From: Bipolaris cookei
Taxonomy: Eukaryota > Ascomycota > Dothideomycetes > Pleosporales > Pleosporaceae
Direction of reading: 5' to 3'
DNA: 64,000 nt
Assembly: GCA_002286855.1 (NCBI GenBank)
Contig: NRSV01000023.1
Coordinates: 248,001-312,000, forward strand
Notes under the pieces: generated by a model
Seen by the model: only the letters and a program-made list of their open reading frames with translations
Databases searched by the model: none
What the model was told of the DNA's origin: nothing
Shown: in pieces, positions 24,620 through 34,614 of the stretch
Numbering within the stretch: the first letter of the stretch is position 1
Layout: each line of letters begins with the position of its first letter
Made by a program: the position numbers and the translations under genes

Positions 24620-25168
24620 ATGGCACACGTCGGCGCGCTGCCCAAGATCCACCGCTATATCACCGCCCACAATGATGAAGGCAAAGCCATCTTTAGCAAC
24701 GCCTTCGACGATGAGAGCAAGATGAAGCCCAACTCCGACGGTATCGCATTCGCCCTCAGCTACACAACCAAAGGCTTCCCTGTCGATATGAATAAGGACA
24801 AAGACCTTGGCATATACGGCGACTACCTCAATGACGCTCCAGGACTCGTAGTCTCTGGTGGGACTGTCTTACGACACGTTGATATTCCTCCTGCCACAGA
24901 ATGCACAATGCACCGGACAGTGAGCTTGGACTATGGTTGCGTACTTGAGGGGGAGGTCGAATGTCTACTCGACAGCGGCGAGAAGCGCTTCATGAAGCGG
25001 GGAGATGTCGCGATTCAGCGGGGGACCATGCACCAATGGATCAACCATAGCCCGACTGAGTGGTGTAGGATGCTTTTTGTATTGCAGGAGTGTCAGCCAT
25101 TGAAGCTTGGGGGGGAGACTGTTGGAGAGGAGTTGGCTGGTATGGCGGGTGTGCGGCCTTCTGATTAA
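24620..25168 (+). CDS. Cupin-domain protein
   Basis: A single-exon 182-residue protein. The conserved cupin core lies at about residues 70-165: motif 1 around TECTMHRTVSLDYGCVLEGE, and motif 2 around MKRGDVAIQRGTMHQWIN. The histidines MHR and MHQ and the glutamate near GEVE could form the metal site, though the first motif has only one clear His. The layout matches fungal single-cupin proteins that often sit beside oxidative or polyketide genes, but no such genes lie nearby. No signal peptide. It could be an enzyme (isomerase, dioxygenase) or a binding protein. Confidence 0.85.
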   Translation: MAHVGALPKIHRYITAHNDEGKAIFSNAFDDESKMKPNSDGIAFALSYTTKGFPVDMNKDKDLGIYGDYLNDAPGLVVSGGTVLRHVDIPPATECTMHRTVSLDYGCVLEGEVECLLDSGEKRFMKRGDVAIQRGTMHQWINHSPTEWCRMLFVLQECQPLKLGGETVGEELAGMAGVRPSD

Positions 25169-25567
25169 GATTAGCAGCTTTGTTGTACGTATGAGGTTGA
25201 AATTAGGATATGGGGCTGGATAAGGAATGGCGGATATATTGCTATCGATATCGATATGGGCTGGGCTTCGAGTTTGGAGTGCCAAGCTAGCTAGTACTAT
25301 CCAATCTGATTACTCCCCACGTGCTCCACCTTTTCTTCTCGACATGCGACATTCAAAAAGGGCAATCCTTGACCACAGTCGAACTATGGGGTTTGCACAC
25401 CAACACAGATCGTGAAGTCTTCCGTCCAACTGGTGGGGTGGCTACATCCGTACTCGAACAATACTAAGCGTTCCTGGCTAGCAAAGCCATTGTTCCTACC
25501 AGCCACTCACAGAAACCCCAAGAACGGACCTACCAGATCCATAAACCTATAAGCGCATGTAAAAAGG
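25169..25567. other. Intergenic
   Basis: About 400 bp between the cupin gene and the farnesyltransferase gene; no gene seen. Confidence 0.5.
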
Positions 25568-27099
25568 ATGGCGCTTCCCTTGCGTCTCTCTGCACAAGAG
25601 CCCTCATCCCGCTTGGATGAAATCGTTCCCGAATCTAAGCGGATTGAAGAACTCTCAGACGAAGAGCTCGACAGCGAGTACGAAGACATGGGTACCGCCA
25701 CTGCAGAAGAGCAGGCAAACATTGCATACCTGGAAAGTATCAGGATACCGATTAAGGATTCTCTGGTCACCGAGTCATCCAAAGTAGAGGATGAGACATC
25801 AACGGTTATCCTACCATACCTCGAGGGTAACCCAAATGACTACTCTCTTAATGCCTTTGGCATACCGAAACTCCAACGGGACAGGCATGAGGCCATGTTG
25901 AAGAGGATTATTGGTGACTACCCTGCACAAGCGGCTGCCATGGATGCTGCCCGGCCGTGGATTGTGTACTGGGCCACTCAGAGCATGACTGCACTAGGAC
26001 TTGACATTTCCGATTATCAGAAAAGGTAGGTTGGCCGTTGTGATCCTCTGTTTACTTATGCACTGGACATTACAACCGATATATTGAATCCTAGTCTCTG
26101 ACTATATACAGGGTAGCGCACACCTTCTCACTAGCCCAACATCCCGATGGTGGATTCGGAGGCGGCTATGGCCAATATGCACACCTTGCATGCACATATG
26201 CCGCGACTCTCTCCATCGCCATGGTCGGAGGAGAAGAAGCCTATGGCACAATCAACCGCAAATCGCTATGGCACTTTCTCGGGCGCATGAAGCAAGCAGA
26301 TGGAGGCTTCACCATGTGTCAAGGCGGTGAAGAAGATATTCGGGGCGCCTTCTGCGCCATGGTCATCCTATCCCTCACCAACCTCCCGCTCGAGCTCCCG
26401 CCTGATGCCCCGGCACGGCAACACGGTCTGACCAATTTCGCCGACAGCCTGGGCGAATGGGTTTCCCAATGCCAATCCTGGGACGGAGGCATCTCAGCCG
26501 CCCCCGGCAACGAGGCCCACGGCGCCTACGCCTTCTGCGGCCTAGGCTGTCTCGCCATCCTCGGCCCACCAAAGGAAACTCTACACAAGTATCTCGACGT
26601 CAATTTGTTGACTCGCTGGCTCTCTTCGCGCCAGTGCTCGCCTGAGTGCGGATACAATGGTCGCACAAACAAGCTTGTGGATGGTTGCTACTCCCACTGG
26701 GTCGGCGGCTGCTGGTCCATCGTCGAAGCTGTAACCACCACGGATCTGTGGAACCGCGCTGCACTGGGCCGCTACATCCTGGCTGCGTGCCAGGAGAAGA
26801 AAGGAGGCCTCAAAGATAAGCCTGGGAAGCATTCTGATGCGTATCACACGTGTTACAACCTTGCTGGGCTCAGCGCCGCACAGTATCAGTACGTGTATGA
26901 TGAGAACGTGAACAAGAATCTGGGTACGGGGAATTACGGTGCGCCGTATCACTGGAAGTCACAGGGACGATATGCTGGGGATCAAAAGGTCGTCTGGGAT
27001 GAGGGTGATGTGGTCAAGCCTGTTCATCCTATCTTTGTTATTCCTTTCATGTCGGTGTATGAAATGAGGAGGCATTTTGAGGAGAAAGAGGGCTTTTGA
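25568..27099 (+). CDS. ram1: Protein farnesyltransferase subunit beta
   Basis: Exons 25568-26025 and 26112-27099 give 481 residues. The beta subunit pairs with the alpha subunit to attach farnesyl to CaaX proteins such as Ras, Rho and mating pheromone. Seen: the alpha-alpha barrel repeats (HPDGGFGGGYGQYAHLACTY, ADGGFTMCQGGEEDIRGAF, WDGGISAAPGNEAHGAYAFC). The segment GRTNKLVDGCYSHWVGG supplies zinc ligands Asp and Cys (about 341 and 343). DKPGKHSDAYHTCYNLAG supplies the zinc His (about 398) and marks farnesyl rather than geranylgeranyl transferase. The first 60 residues, acidic (EELSDEELDSEYEDMG), are an extension before the barrel. The 86-nt intron restores the frame at R|VAHTFSLAQ. Confidence 0.95.
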
Positions 27100-27544
27100 T
27101 AGACATGGGAATGAGCCCTCATGTTCTGAAATGAGAACCTGATTCTTGTACCTAGCTGTTCGTGTGAATAATCATAGCATAGTCAAGGTATCGGGCTTGT
27201 CTCTCTTCATCTGATAAATAACTACAGAGATCATTGTGATGCAAAGTTCTCAAAAGGCTTGCTAATATCACCATTTGATATGAAAGCCGAACGTAACAAA
27301 GCATAAGACTCGGACGACAAACAAAACATCCGACTAGCACTCTTTCCATTGACCAAGTCATTTGTATAGAAAATACCTAGAGAAAAAAACTCCTCCAAGG
27401 CACACAAGTCCTGCTTTACACAAAGGCAGAAACTCCAAACACACCCATTTAAACGCTTTACTCAACACAGTAATACATCACTCCCCTCCCATAAGAACGC
27501 CAAAATATAGCTACTTCTTTCTTGTAAGGGATAGATAAACAAGA
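27100..27544. other. Convergent intergenic
   Basis: The facing 3' flanks of the farnesyltransferase beta and Rsc9 genes; AT-richer than the genes, nothing else seen. Confidence 0.55.
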
Positions 27545-30500
27545 TCAGCCTCCACCCTCAGCAATAGCCTTCAGCAGCCCACCAATGTAATTCCTCAGCG
27601 TGAGATTATGACTAGCCGTGAAAGCAATCTGGTCTCTCAAAGGAGTAAACATGCGTGGAACCCATCCTGCATTCTTCGCTTCTTGCTCTTCCCTCTCTTC
27701 ATTCTCGCGTCTCTGCTCAGACGCTGCATCGTTGAGACGGGGCTTCTTACCGCTCGTCGTAGCTCGTCTCGCAGCTTCAGAACTGCCTTCACTTGCGCTA
27801 AATGCGCGTTTGTGACTTGGAGATGAGGGTAATGTGATTTCGGTGACGGAGTTTGGCGGTGGAATCTTATTGAGTTGACGGGCGAGATTGCGGAGGACGA
27901 GCACAGAGGATAGAGGAAGGCCGGCGGCATCGTTGGTTTCGTCGGTGGCGGTGTTGTAATACCGGAAGTTTGGAGCTGAATGTGGGCCTGACGAATCCTC
28001 TCTGCTCATGCCGTTTCTGCTAACAGAGCTAGTTGAAGTCTGGGGTCGACCGTTCATGCCTAAGCCGCTCAATCCCACGGGCTGTCCGAATTGCAGCTGG
28101 AGGCTTTCGTGTCGCATCTGTGAGGAAGAAGTCATGGGCCGAGATTCTGATGGTGTCCGGTTATGCTTTGCATGAATAGCATGCTTGATGCTTGTATCTG
28201 GCAGATGCGTCTTCAGATGCTGTCCAGCTTCAAACGCAGATTCTGTACCATTGGGAGAGAAGCGCGTACAGCCACCCCAGTGACAAAAGTACTTGGAAGG
28301 CGGACTTGCCGAAACCGCGTCTCCATTTTTCATGTCGATGTCCGGCTTGGGCTCAAGCAGCCACTGGCCTGTCTCCTGGTCACGAGGGACTTGGAGATGC
28401 ACACTAACGACATGTTCCCACATAGATCTCGCACCGGATGCAAACTCGCCGCATTCGACATTGGCCGTGGAGTGTCTCCCATCTGTGTGGCCGTTCAACA
28501 AGCTCGGTGGATGCCAGCAGCAGCGCATATATGGCCGCTTGGTGCTCGGATCGATTGGTATAGAACGCGGCCGTATGCCTCTTATGGTATACTTTGGTTG
28601 CCCGCCTACAGTCAAAACTTGAGCAGATGCACCACCAAACGTAGTTGACACGTTTGTGATGAAATCCTTTGCAGGCATGAGAGCCTTAAAAGAGACCGGG
28701 TTATGTGCCATATGCTCTGAGAAGGCTGCGTTGTATGCTGACCAAAGTTGAATCTGTGTGATTTCGCCCGTAGGATCTTCTTCAAAACACGTCTTCAGCC
28801 ATTGTGAGCTTCTCTCTGGTTCATCAAGAGTGACTAGATGATCGATAATAGTGGACGACAGCTTTGGTGCGTTTTCTGGTGGTGCAGATGATTTAGTAGT
28901 CTTTGGGTTGCTCCTACGCTCCTCATAAGCAATCGCACCATACTGCAGCAGTCGCACCAATTGCTTGATAACACCTTCAATATCGACTTCGTGTACAAGT
29001 GTCTCAACGTTATCTGGGAAACCAGTGAACAGGTAGAGGAAGTCTAGGCAGGCTATGCGGAGATCTTCGTCTTCTACTAGTAGCCAGTCGCATATTGACT
29101 TTAGAATCTTTGTCGGTACTTTTGAGAGCTTGTTTGTGACATCAAGGTTCATAGATATTCTTGCAAGTGCTCTCAAAGAGGTGATGATCCGACCACGGTC
29201 ATCCGTGTCGATTTGCGCTAGCAGAGAACGGTAGAGCGGGCTTTGAGAATCCAGCATCCAGTATTTTGTCAACTGCTCGGTAATCTCAAGGGCATAATGT
29301 TGCAGCTCTACTACAGATGGATGTGTGGGCAGGTTGAGAGCAATAACAATCATATCCTGGATGGACGGGACGAGGGCGGCAAACAATGCATTCTCCTTCA
29401 ACATGACCATGTTCCGGATAATCAGTGCTGCCTCATTGATCATGTTGAGCGACTTTGCCGTCTGTTCAGGTAGGAGACTGTCATGGATGTCAAGCGTGTG
29501 GAGAGAAGAAATGCGCTCAAGCAGGTCGGGGGTGCCAGACAAACCATTCAAGGTCTGCGGGTTGCTGAATTCCTCTTCGAGGTAAGAAATATCCCAGCTC
29601 ACGTCGTAGAAGAGCGCGCCCACATCGATGACTTTGGCTATGAGTGCTTCTGCAAGTCCCGGAAATTGATCAAAGCGATACTTGTCGCCTCGCTCATGGG
29701 AGATCTTGACCAAATGATGAAGAGCATATGCCTCCTCCTCGGGCTCCTTTGACCGTAGCGCATTGAGAGCGCGAATGTAAATGCTGGGTCCAGGAAAGCC
29801 GGTACCCGGCAGCATCATGCCTTTGAGTGGGACTGGCCTGTTTTTCTTGTTGAGGATGTACTTCTTGCGCGATTGCACATATGTATCGAGGGAGTTTGAC
29901 GGAGTTACGACAGGTTTCATGGTGGCTGGCACAGCTGTTCGTGGCTCATAGTTCGCAATTGTCATGGCGGCTCCACTTGTTCCATATCCGTTGGCTTGCG
30001 ACGAGTTCAGGTGGCCCGTGGATTGGCGAGTCTGGCGAATTGAGGCTTCAGGCTGGAACAGCACTCGCTGGGGCGGCGCATGGCGGAGGGAGCGCGTCGA
30101 CCGCCCAAGGCTGGCGGAATCGTCGACTTCCATCTTGTCTTCTTTGGGTGTCTTTTCCATGTCGTCTTCTTCGTCTGATTCCTCCTCTCCCCTTAGCCGC
30201 TCGGCTTCTCGACTGCTAGGCGGGTGGAAGTTCTCTACGGTACGGTTCAGCAAGTCCCCACCCTTGGCGGACACGTTCTCGAGAATTTCAGGCGGCGGGG
30301 GTTCGCGCTTGTGGACGGTGGATATTTCGTATGCACTATTTCATACGTCAGCTAGTGTAAACCGCAAGTTGAGGCGCGAAGCCTAGACATACGCAAGGTT
30401 CTTGTAGTAAACAGTCTTAACCAGAAAGGCCTGAGTTGTTATGCTGGGGCTCTTGGGGAGAAATTCCGAGGCGATTCTCCGCCACGCAAGCTTGTTATTC

Positions 30501-30761
30501 TTGGTATCAGAAACCTTGTCGTATCCTCCCTCCTCATTCACGCGTTTGTAGAGGCGCAAAAGGTCAATGTGTCGATTACCGATCTTCGGCTCGCGATCCA
30601 GCACAGTCCTACACGTCTAGTCAATATGTGTGCACTGGGTGCAATATAACAGGCAAGATGACGTACCCGCGCTTTTCGTGGTATTCGGCCAAGGTATCCA
30701 GAAAGTCTTCCCGTTCTTGGGTGGGCTCGACGGAGGTTTCCTCTGTTTTGTTTGGGGCCAT
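27545..30761 (-). CDS. rsc9: RSC chromatin-remodelling subunit Rsc9 (ARID and RFX-like domains)
   Basis: Exons in transcription order 30667-30761, 30393-30608 and 27545-30335 encode 1033 residues. The ARID DNA-binding domain, about residues 14-105, is split over exons 1-2 (DFLDTLAEYHEKRG, then HIDLLRLYKRVNEEGGYDKV and WRRIASEF). An armadillo-like helical middle follows. An RFX-type winged helix lies at about 610-690 (SSQWLKTCFEEDPTGEI to YTIRGIRPR). Two C2H2-like zinc motifs lie at about 705-816 (CCWHPP..H, YFCHWGGC..H). Order and length match fungal Rsc9, a subunit of the nuclear RSC/PBAF-type remodeller. It is divergent from the Rec114-like gene, with only 358 bp between start codons. Confidence 0.9.
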
Positions 30762-31119
30762 GTTGCGGCTGTCGCATTCACTGGAGATTACGGACGCACG
30801 GATCGGGATACATGCGTGGCTTGAGCGGTGCGACATGCGCAATGGTGGATCTGCTGGTGAATGCGCGGCGCGCGTTCGGTCGCGATGATGGATGAGCGAA
30901 CACCAGAACTCCAGAATGCACCGCGTTCATCTAGCGCTAAGGTCATGTGACCATAGCCCAGTCGCGACTTCCTCGATGCATCGCACGCCTTCTCACAACA
31001 TGTCCATGACCTGCGGACAGCATGTTACTGGAACCAAGACATGATCATCAAGTCTTTCATCTCTTGAAAGCCCATTCATCTCCAACTAACGAATAGCTAC
31101 GTACCACTCACTAACTGTC
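30762..31119. other. Bidirectional promoter rsc9 / rec114-like
   Basis: 358 bp between two outward-facing start codons; it must hold both promoters. No gene. No clear TATA box seen. Confidence 0.6.
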
Positions 31120-32870
31120 ATGCTCTCACTTCCGCTTACGAGCCTGTCCACGGCTCAAGACGCGGATGCCAAGCAGCAGAAGTTCAACTGGCAGAAAGAA
31201 ACACACGAACTTACTTTCGTGATTGACAGCTATGGCGGACGTGATAATGCTCAGCTCATAAAAGTGGTTCAGGGTACGCAGGTTCGGGTACGAGACAAGC
31301 ATGCCTGATGCCTCTTCATCATGGACCTACTGACCACGTGTGTTCAACACATTTACTAATTTCTTTAACGCAGCACCTGATAGATATAGAGCGGCTTGTG
31401 AAGGAAGGAGAGCAATTGGCTTGTCAAATGCAAGATCAAGGAGTGCAAATGCAGGCGGAACAGCTGCCAACCTCCGCCATCGTTCGCAGCCCATTGCTTG
31501 CTATCCGATGGCGATTGCCCAACCAAAAGGTACGCAGATGGTTACTTAAACTCCTGCAGCTCTGACACTGACTGTAGGTTCGTCGTATTCAAATCAGGTT
31601 CAAGTCCGAAAGAGACTTCGACACGGCATTCAATCGCCTTCGTCAAATCGGCCTTCACATGAATGGGCACAACACTACATCATCCATAACAGCTCCATCT
31701 CTAAGACCATTACAAGTACCGTCATCACCCTCCGGACCCAGCATGATATCTGCCGCTTTTTCTGAACAACCTATGAGCAGTGCCAGCATAGGTAGCGGAC
31801 TGACCTGCCCCCCATCGCGACTAGCAGAGATCTCCACTCGACCTCACACTGCCGTCAGTGCATCTAAAACTTTCGAGCCTTATTTACAGGTTGCTAATAA
31901 TGCTGGTCTACCATCTGCTGCTTCAGGTCCTAACCGAGGAGACATTCTTATTGCAAATTCTTTCTCCAGTCCTCTGAATCCACCAGTACTTTTCCCTCGG
32001 CCTCAGTCAGCCACCGCTGATATCCTGAGTCGTAGTTGGAATGATGTCTCCTCCTTCCCAGATCACTACCGCTCCACCGTGGAAGAGCCTCCACAAGAAT
32101 CTACCGAGCGCCCGGAGACTGCAATGCTTTTCAACCGCCCAGGCACCGCTGAAATGCTACCGCCGCGACGAGAACTCCCTTTTCAACGCCTGTCAGAGCC
32201 AAGATCATCGGGAAGCGACAGTGGGCGAGCTTCTGATAGGCCATCCACCGGGCTGATGGGCCCTCCTGCTCTACCATGCTCACCTGACCAACGACCCGGA
32301 TCCAGTCGCAGCGCAAACAGTAAGAATTTTGAGCTCCCCCCTCTGCCACAGCCTACTGTAATTAACAAGGTTGGCCGTGGGAAGCAGCCAATGCTGCAAC
32401 CTCCTCGTACACCAAACCAGGACCAAGGCTCATTTCAACGTGCAAAGACGTCCCCAAATAACCGTTTTGGGAATGCATCGTCACTTACAACGTTCTCGTC
32501 TCCGTTGTCTTCTCCGCTATCATTCTCAAATTCAAGCTCCCCTAATTCGATATTGCTACAGAACCGCAGTACGTCAGGTGCTGAGGCGAGGAACCCACAA
32601 GGATCAGTATTGCGACCTTTTCATCGTCCACCCACTACACCTGTAGCATCAGAAGTTAGCGACCGTATCTCGACCACCTCCGTTGCCAGTGGTACTACAG
32701 CCGGAGCTAATGATATCGAACGCCTAGCGGCATATACGATGCAATCTGACGAAGCACGTAGAGCAGCACTCAACGAGTTCATCTTCCGGCATCTCGAGAG
32801 CGATGAGTTTCTTACGTTGGTAGAGGATATGGAAACGGCTTGGGCTCGGGTTGCCCTCGGTATGCGGTGA
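31120..32870 (+). CDS. rec114: Rec114-like meiotic recombination protein
   Basis: Proposed exons 31120-31287, 31374-31529 and 31578-32870 give 538 residues. The N-terminal part forms beta-strand-like segments (HELTFVID, LLAIRWRLPNQK, VRRIQIRFKSERDFDTAFNRL) like the PH-fold signature motifs of Rec114. The centre is Ser/Pro-rich and disordered. The last 50 residues form helices (LNEFIFRHLESDEFLTLVEDME) like the Rec114 C-terminus that binds Mei4. Rec114 is an Spo11 accessory factor for meiotic double-strand breaks. Family assignment rests on this layout and remembered patterns, as sequence conservation is weak. The first donor is uncertain: GTACGA at 31288 keeps frame, while a better-looking GTACGC at 31274 would not reach the favoured second-exon frame. 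Confidence 0.6.
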
Positions 32871-33019
32871 AGCGGTATTCATTGACAGGTGTGCGGCAAT
32901 GGGAACAACGACGATGACGATGATATATGATGATAATGTGTCGTGAATGATGTGAAGGATTCAAACAACGCTTTGTTCTTTCAGGCGATGGGCCCACATG
33001 AAGGAAAAATATACATATA

Positions 33020-33049
33020 ACGTCTCTGTATAGCGAGTGGCTCACCGTG
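33020..33049 (+). repeat. Left terminal inverted repeat of Fot1-type element
   Basis: 30 bp, a perfect inverted match to 34541-34570, preceded by TA (33018-33019). Confidence 0.93.
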
Positions 33050-33373
33050 CCAAGACCCCACCAACTTCACAACCATACATGACTATTACAACACAACTAT
33101 AATAGTAAATAGAAATTAAAATAAGCCGATCTAATTAGAATCTACTTCTGTATCTTGTTTGCATGTGCGCAAGTTGTGCCCTATCTGACCACAGCGTCTA
33201 CAGTGCCTTTATGATGGCTCATTTACCTCAACGCGCGCTCTCTTCTTCACCTTCCTCCCATTACTATGCGCCCCAAACTCTCTCAGAGTTACTAATCGCT
33301 CTCCCTATTCGACTGTTAGAGTCTTTCCTTTCTGTACTCGCTTTCTTTTGTGTGATCTTCGTTGTGTGGCGGC

Positions 33374-34506
33374 TTAATTAGCTGCCTCAAGCACAGAGAT
33401 GCGTTTTTGCGCCAACACCAGCTTCTGCGCGATAATCGCAGCGCCTTTGGCCAGCTTTTCAAAGGCAATTACCATGCTTGATGGTGAACTGTCTATATCC
33501 CTCTGAATCCTCTGCTTCAACAGTGTCGATTGCGACCCTAATTCTAGGGTATTGTTTGGGGTTTGCGATAGCCAGGGCGGGTCTTCTACAGCAGGTGGTG
33601 TTGGCGTGCACGGCTTGACATCAAGCTTCGATATCACCACCTCTGGGTCGTGTGGAACTAAGCCAGCGCCCCGGAACCCTCCTAGAATATTGTCCTTTGT
33701 GATAGTCTTACAATAGGCCTGCTGGAAAGCTGGTAAGAACTCTATCTCGGTGATATGGTTGATCCTATTGCGCATCATATCCTCGGCTTGACGCCCATAT
33801 GCCCTCTTCAAAAGCGAGAAGCAGCCCACATCAAGTGGCTGCAGTAGATGAGAAGAGTGTGGAGGCATGCGGAAAGTAACAGTTTTTACCACTGTGCAGT
33901 ATTGCTGGAACTCGACTGAGTTGTGGCTCTTATGACCATCAAGAATAAGCCGACGATGGGCTTCAATAGTACGCTCTTTTGTATGCCTGTTAAAGTGCTC
34001 CAGCCACTTTATACCAAGCTCATTTGCTGTCCATCTATTCTCAGAGGCTGTGACTACTGCTGACGTGTTGTGCATGCCCATCATGAAGCCAGTTTCATCA
34101 AAATTGTACATGCCGTTCTCCTGTATCCCATACTTGGCTTTGGTATTCTGTACAAAGCGGAACCAGCCCTGCACAAGCTCAGGATCTTCACAGAGGGCTC
34201 TCTTATAGCCGTACTTTCGATTAAACTTTATTTTAAGCTCTGGGCGACGCTTTATGAATGCTCTGGTCCATAGTCGACAATCGTCTCCTCTTCTGTTACA
34301 AAAAGCTTCATTGAGTTGGACGTGCAATACTGTCGAGAGAGCTTTCCAGCGCGTCGATTGCTAATGGATCTTTGAGGTACGTTATAGAGAGCTGCAGCAT
34401 ACCGTTGAGTTAATGTCGCGTCTTGTTTGATAGCTTGAAGTGCAAGTTGTAATCGAGCTTCTTTAGCAGCTGGATTGTTACTTAGTTGTTGAGACGTCGC
34501 GTGCAA
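33374..34506 (-). pseudogene. Fot1-type transposase, internally deleted
   Basis: Two frames make up the remnant. 34252-34506 encodes the N-terminal helix-turn-helix (EARLQLALQAIKQDATLTQR.., NSMKLFVTEEETIV). 33374-34327, in another frame, encodes the rest from AFIKRRPELKIKFNRKYGY. All three catalytic aspartates remain (YNFDETGF, LILDGHKSHNS, LQPLDVGCF), as does the C-terminal GFRGAGLVPHDPEVVISKLD. Compared with full-length relatives two pieces are missing. About 40 residues are gone between the helix-turn-helix and FIKRRPEL, with loss of frame. About 75 residues are gone between SAVVTASE and NRWTANELGIKW, in frame. The second removes part of the DDE fold, so activity is not expected. The 317-codon main frame carries no stop. 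Confidence 0.88.
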
Positions 34507-34540
34507 TAGTCAGGTAATGGGTGAGTTAGTGGTGTCTTCA

Positions 34541-34570
34541 CACGGTGAGCCACTCGCTATACAGAGACGT
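34541..34570 (-). repeat. Right terminal inverted repeat of Fot1-type element
   Basis: 30 bp, a perfect inverted match to 33020-33049, followed by TA (34571-34572). Confidence 0.93.
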
Positions 34571-34614
34571 TACCAATTTTATATCAAAACCCCTTTTCAA
34601 CCCCCTTCTTTTCC

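Larger units (their letters stand above)
33020..34570 (-). mobile_element. Fot1/pogo-type DNA transposon, deleted copy
   Basis: A 1551-bp element bounded by perfect 30-bp inverted repeats (33020-33049 and 34541-34570, outer end ACGTCTCTGTATAGCG) and flanked by TA on both sides. Imperfect homology (AAGAC) continues inward. TA duplication and a DDD transposase place it in the Tc1/mariner superfamily, Fot1/pogo branch. It lies in the convergent spacer between the Rec114-like gene and DPH2, 45 bp past the DPH2 stop, so it interrupts no gene. The copy is internally deleted and probably non-autonomous. Confidence 0.92.

Noticed and set aside
33163..33381. 72-codon frame with a hydrophobic end
   Set aside because: Lies inside the transposon non-coding end and has no homology I recognise.
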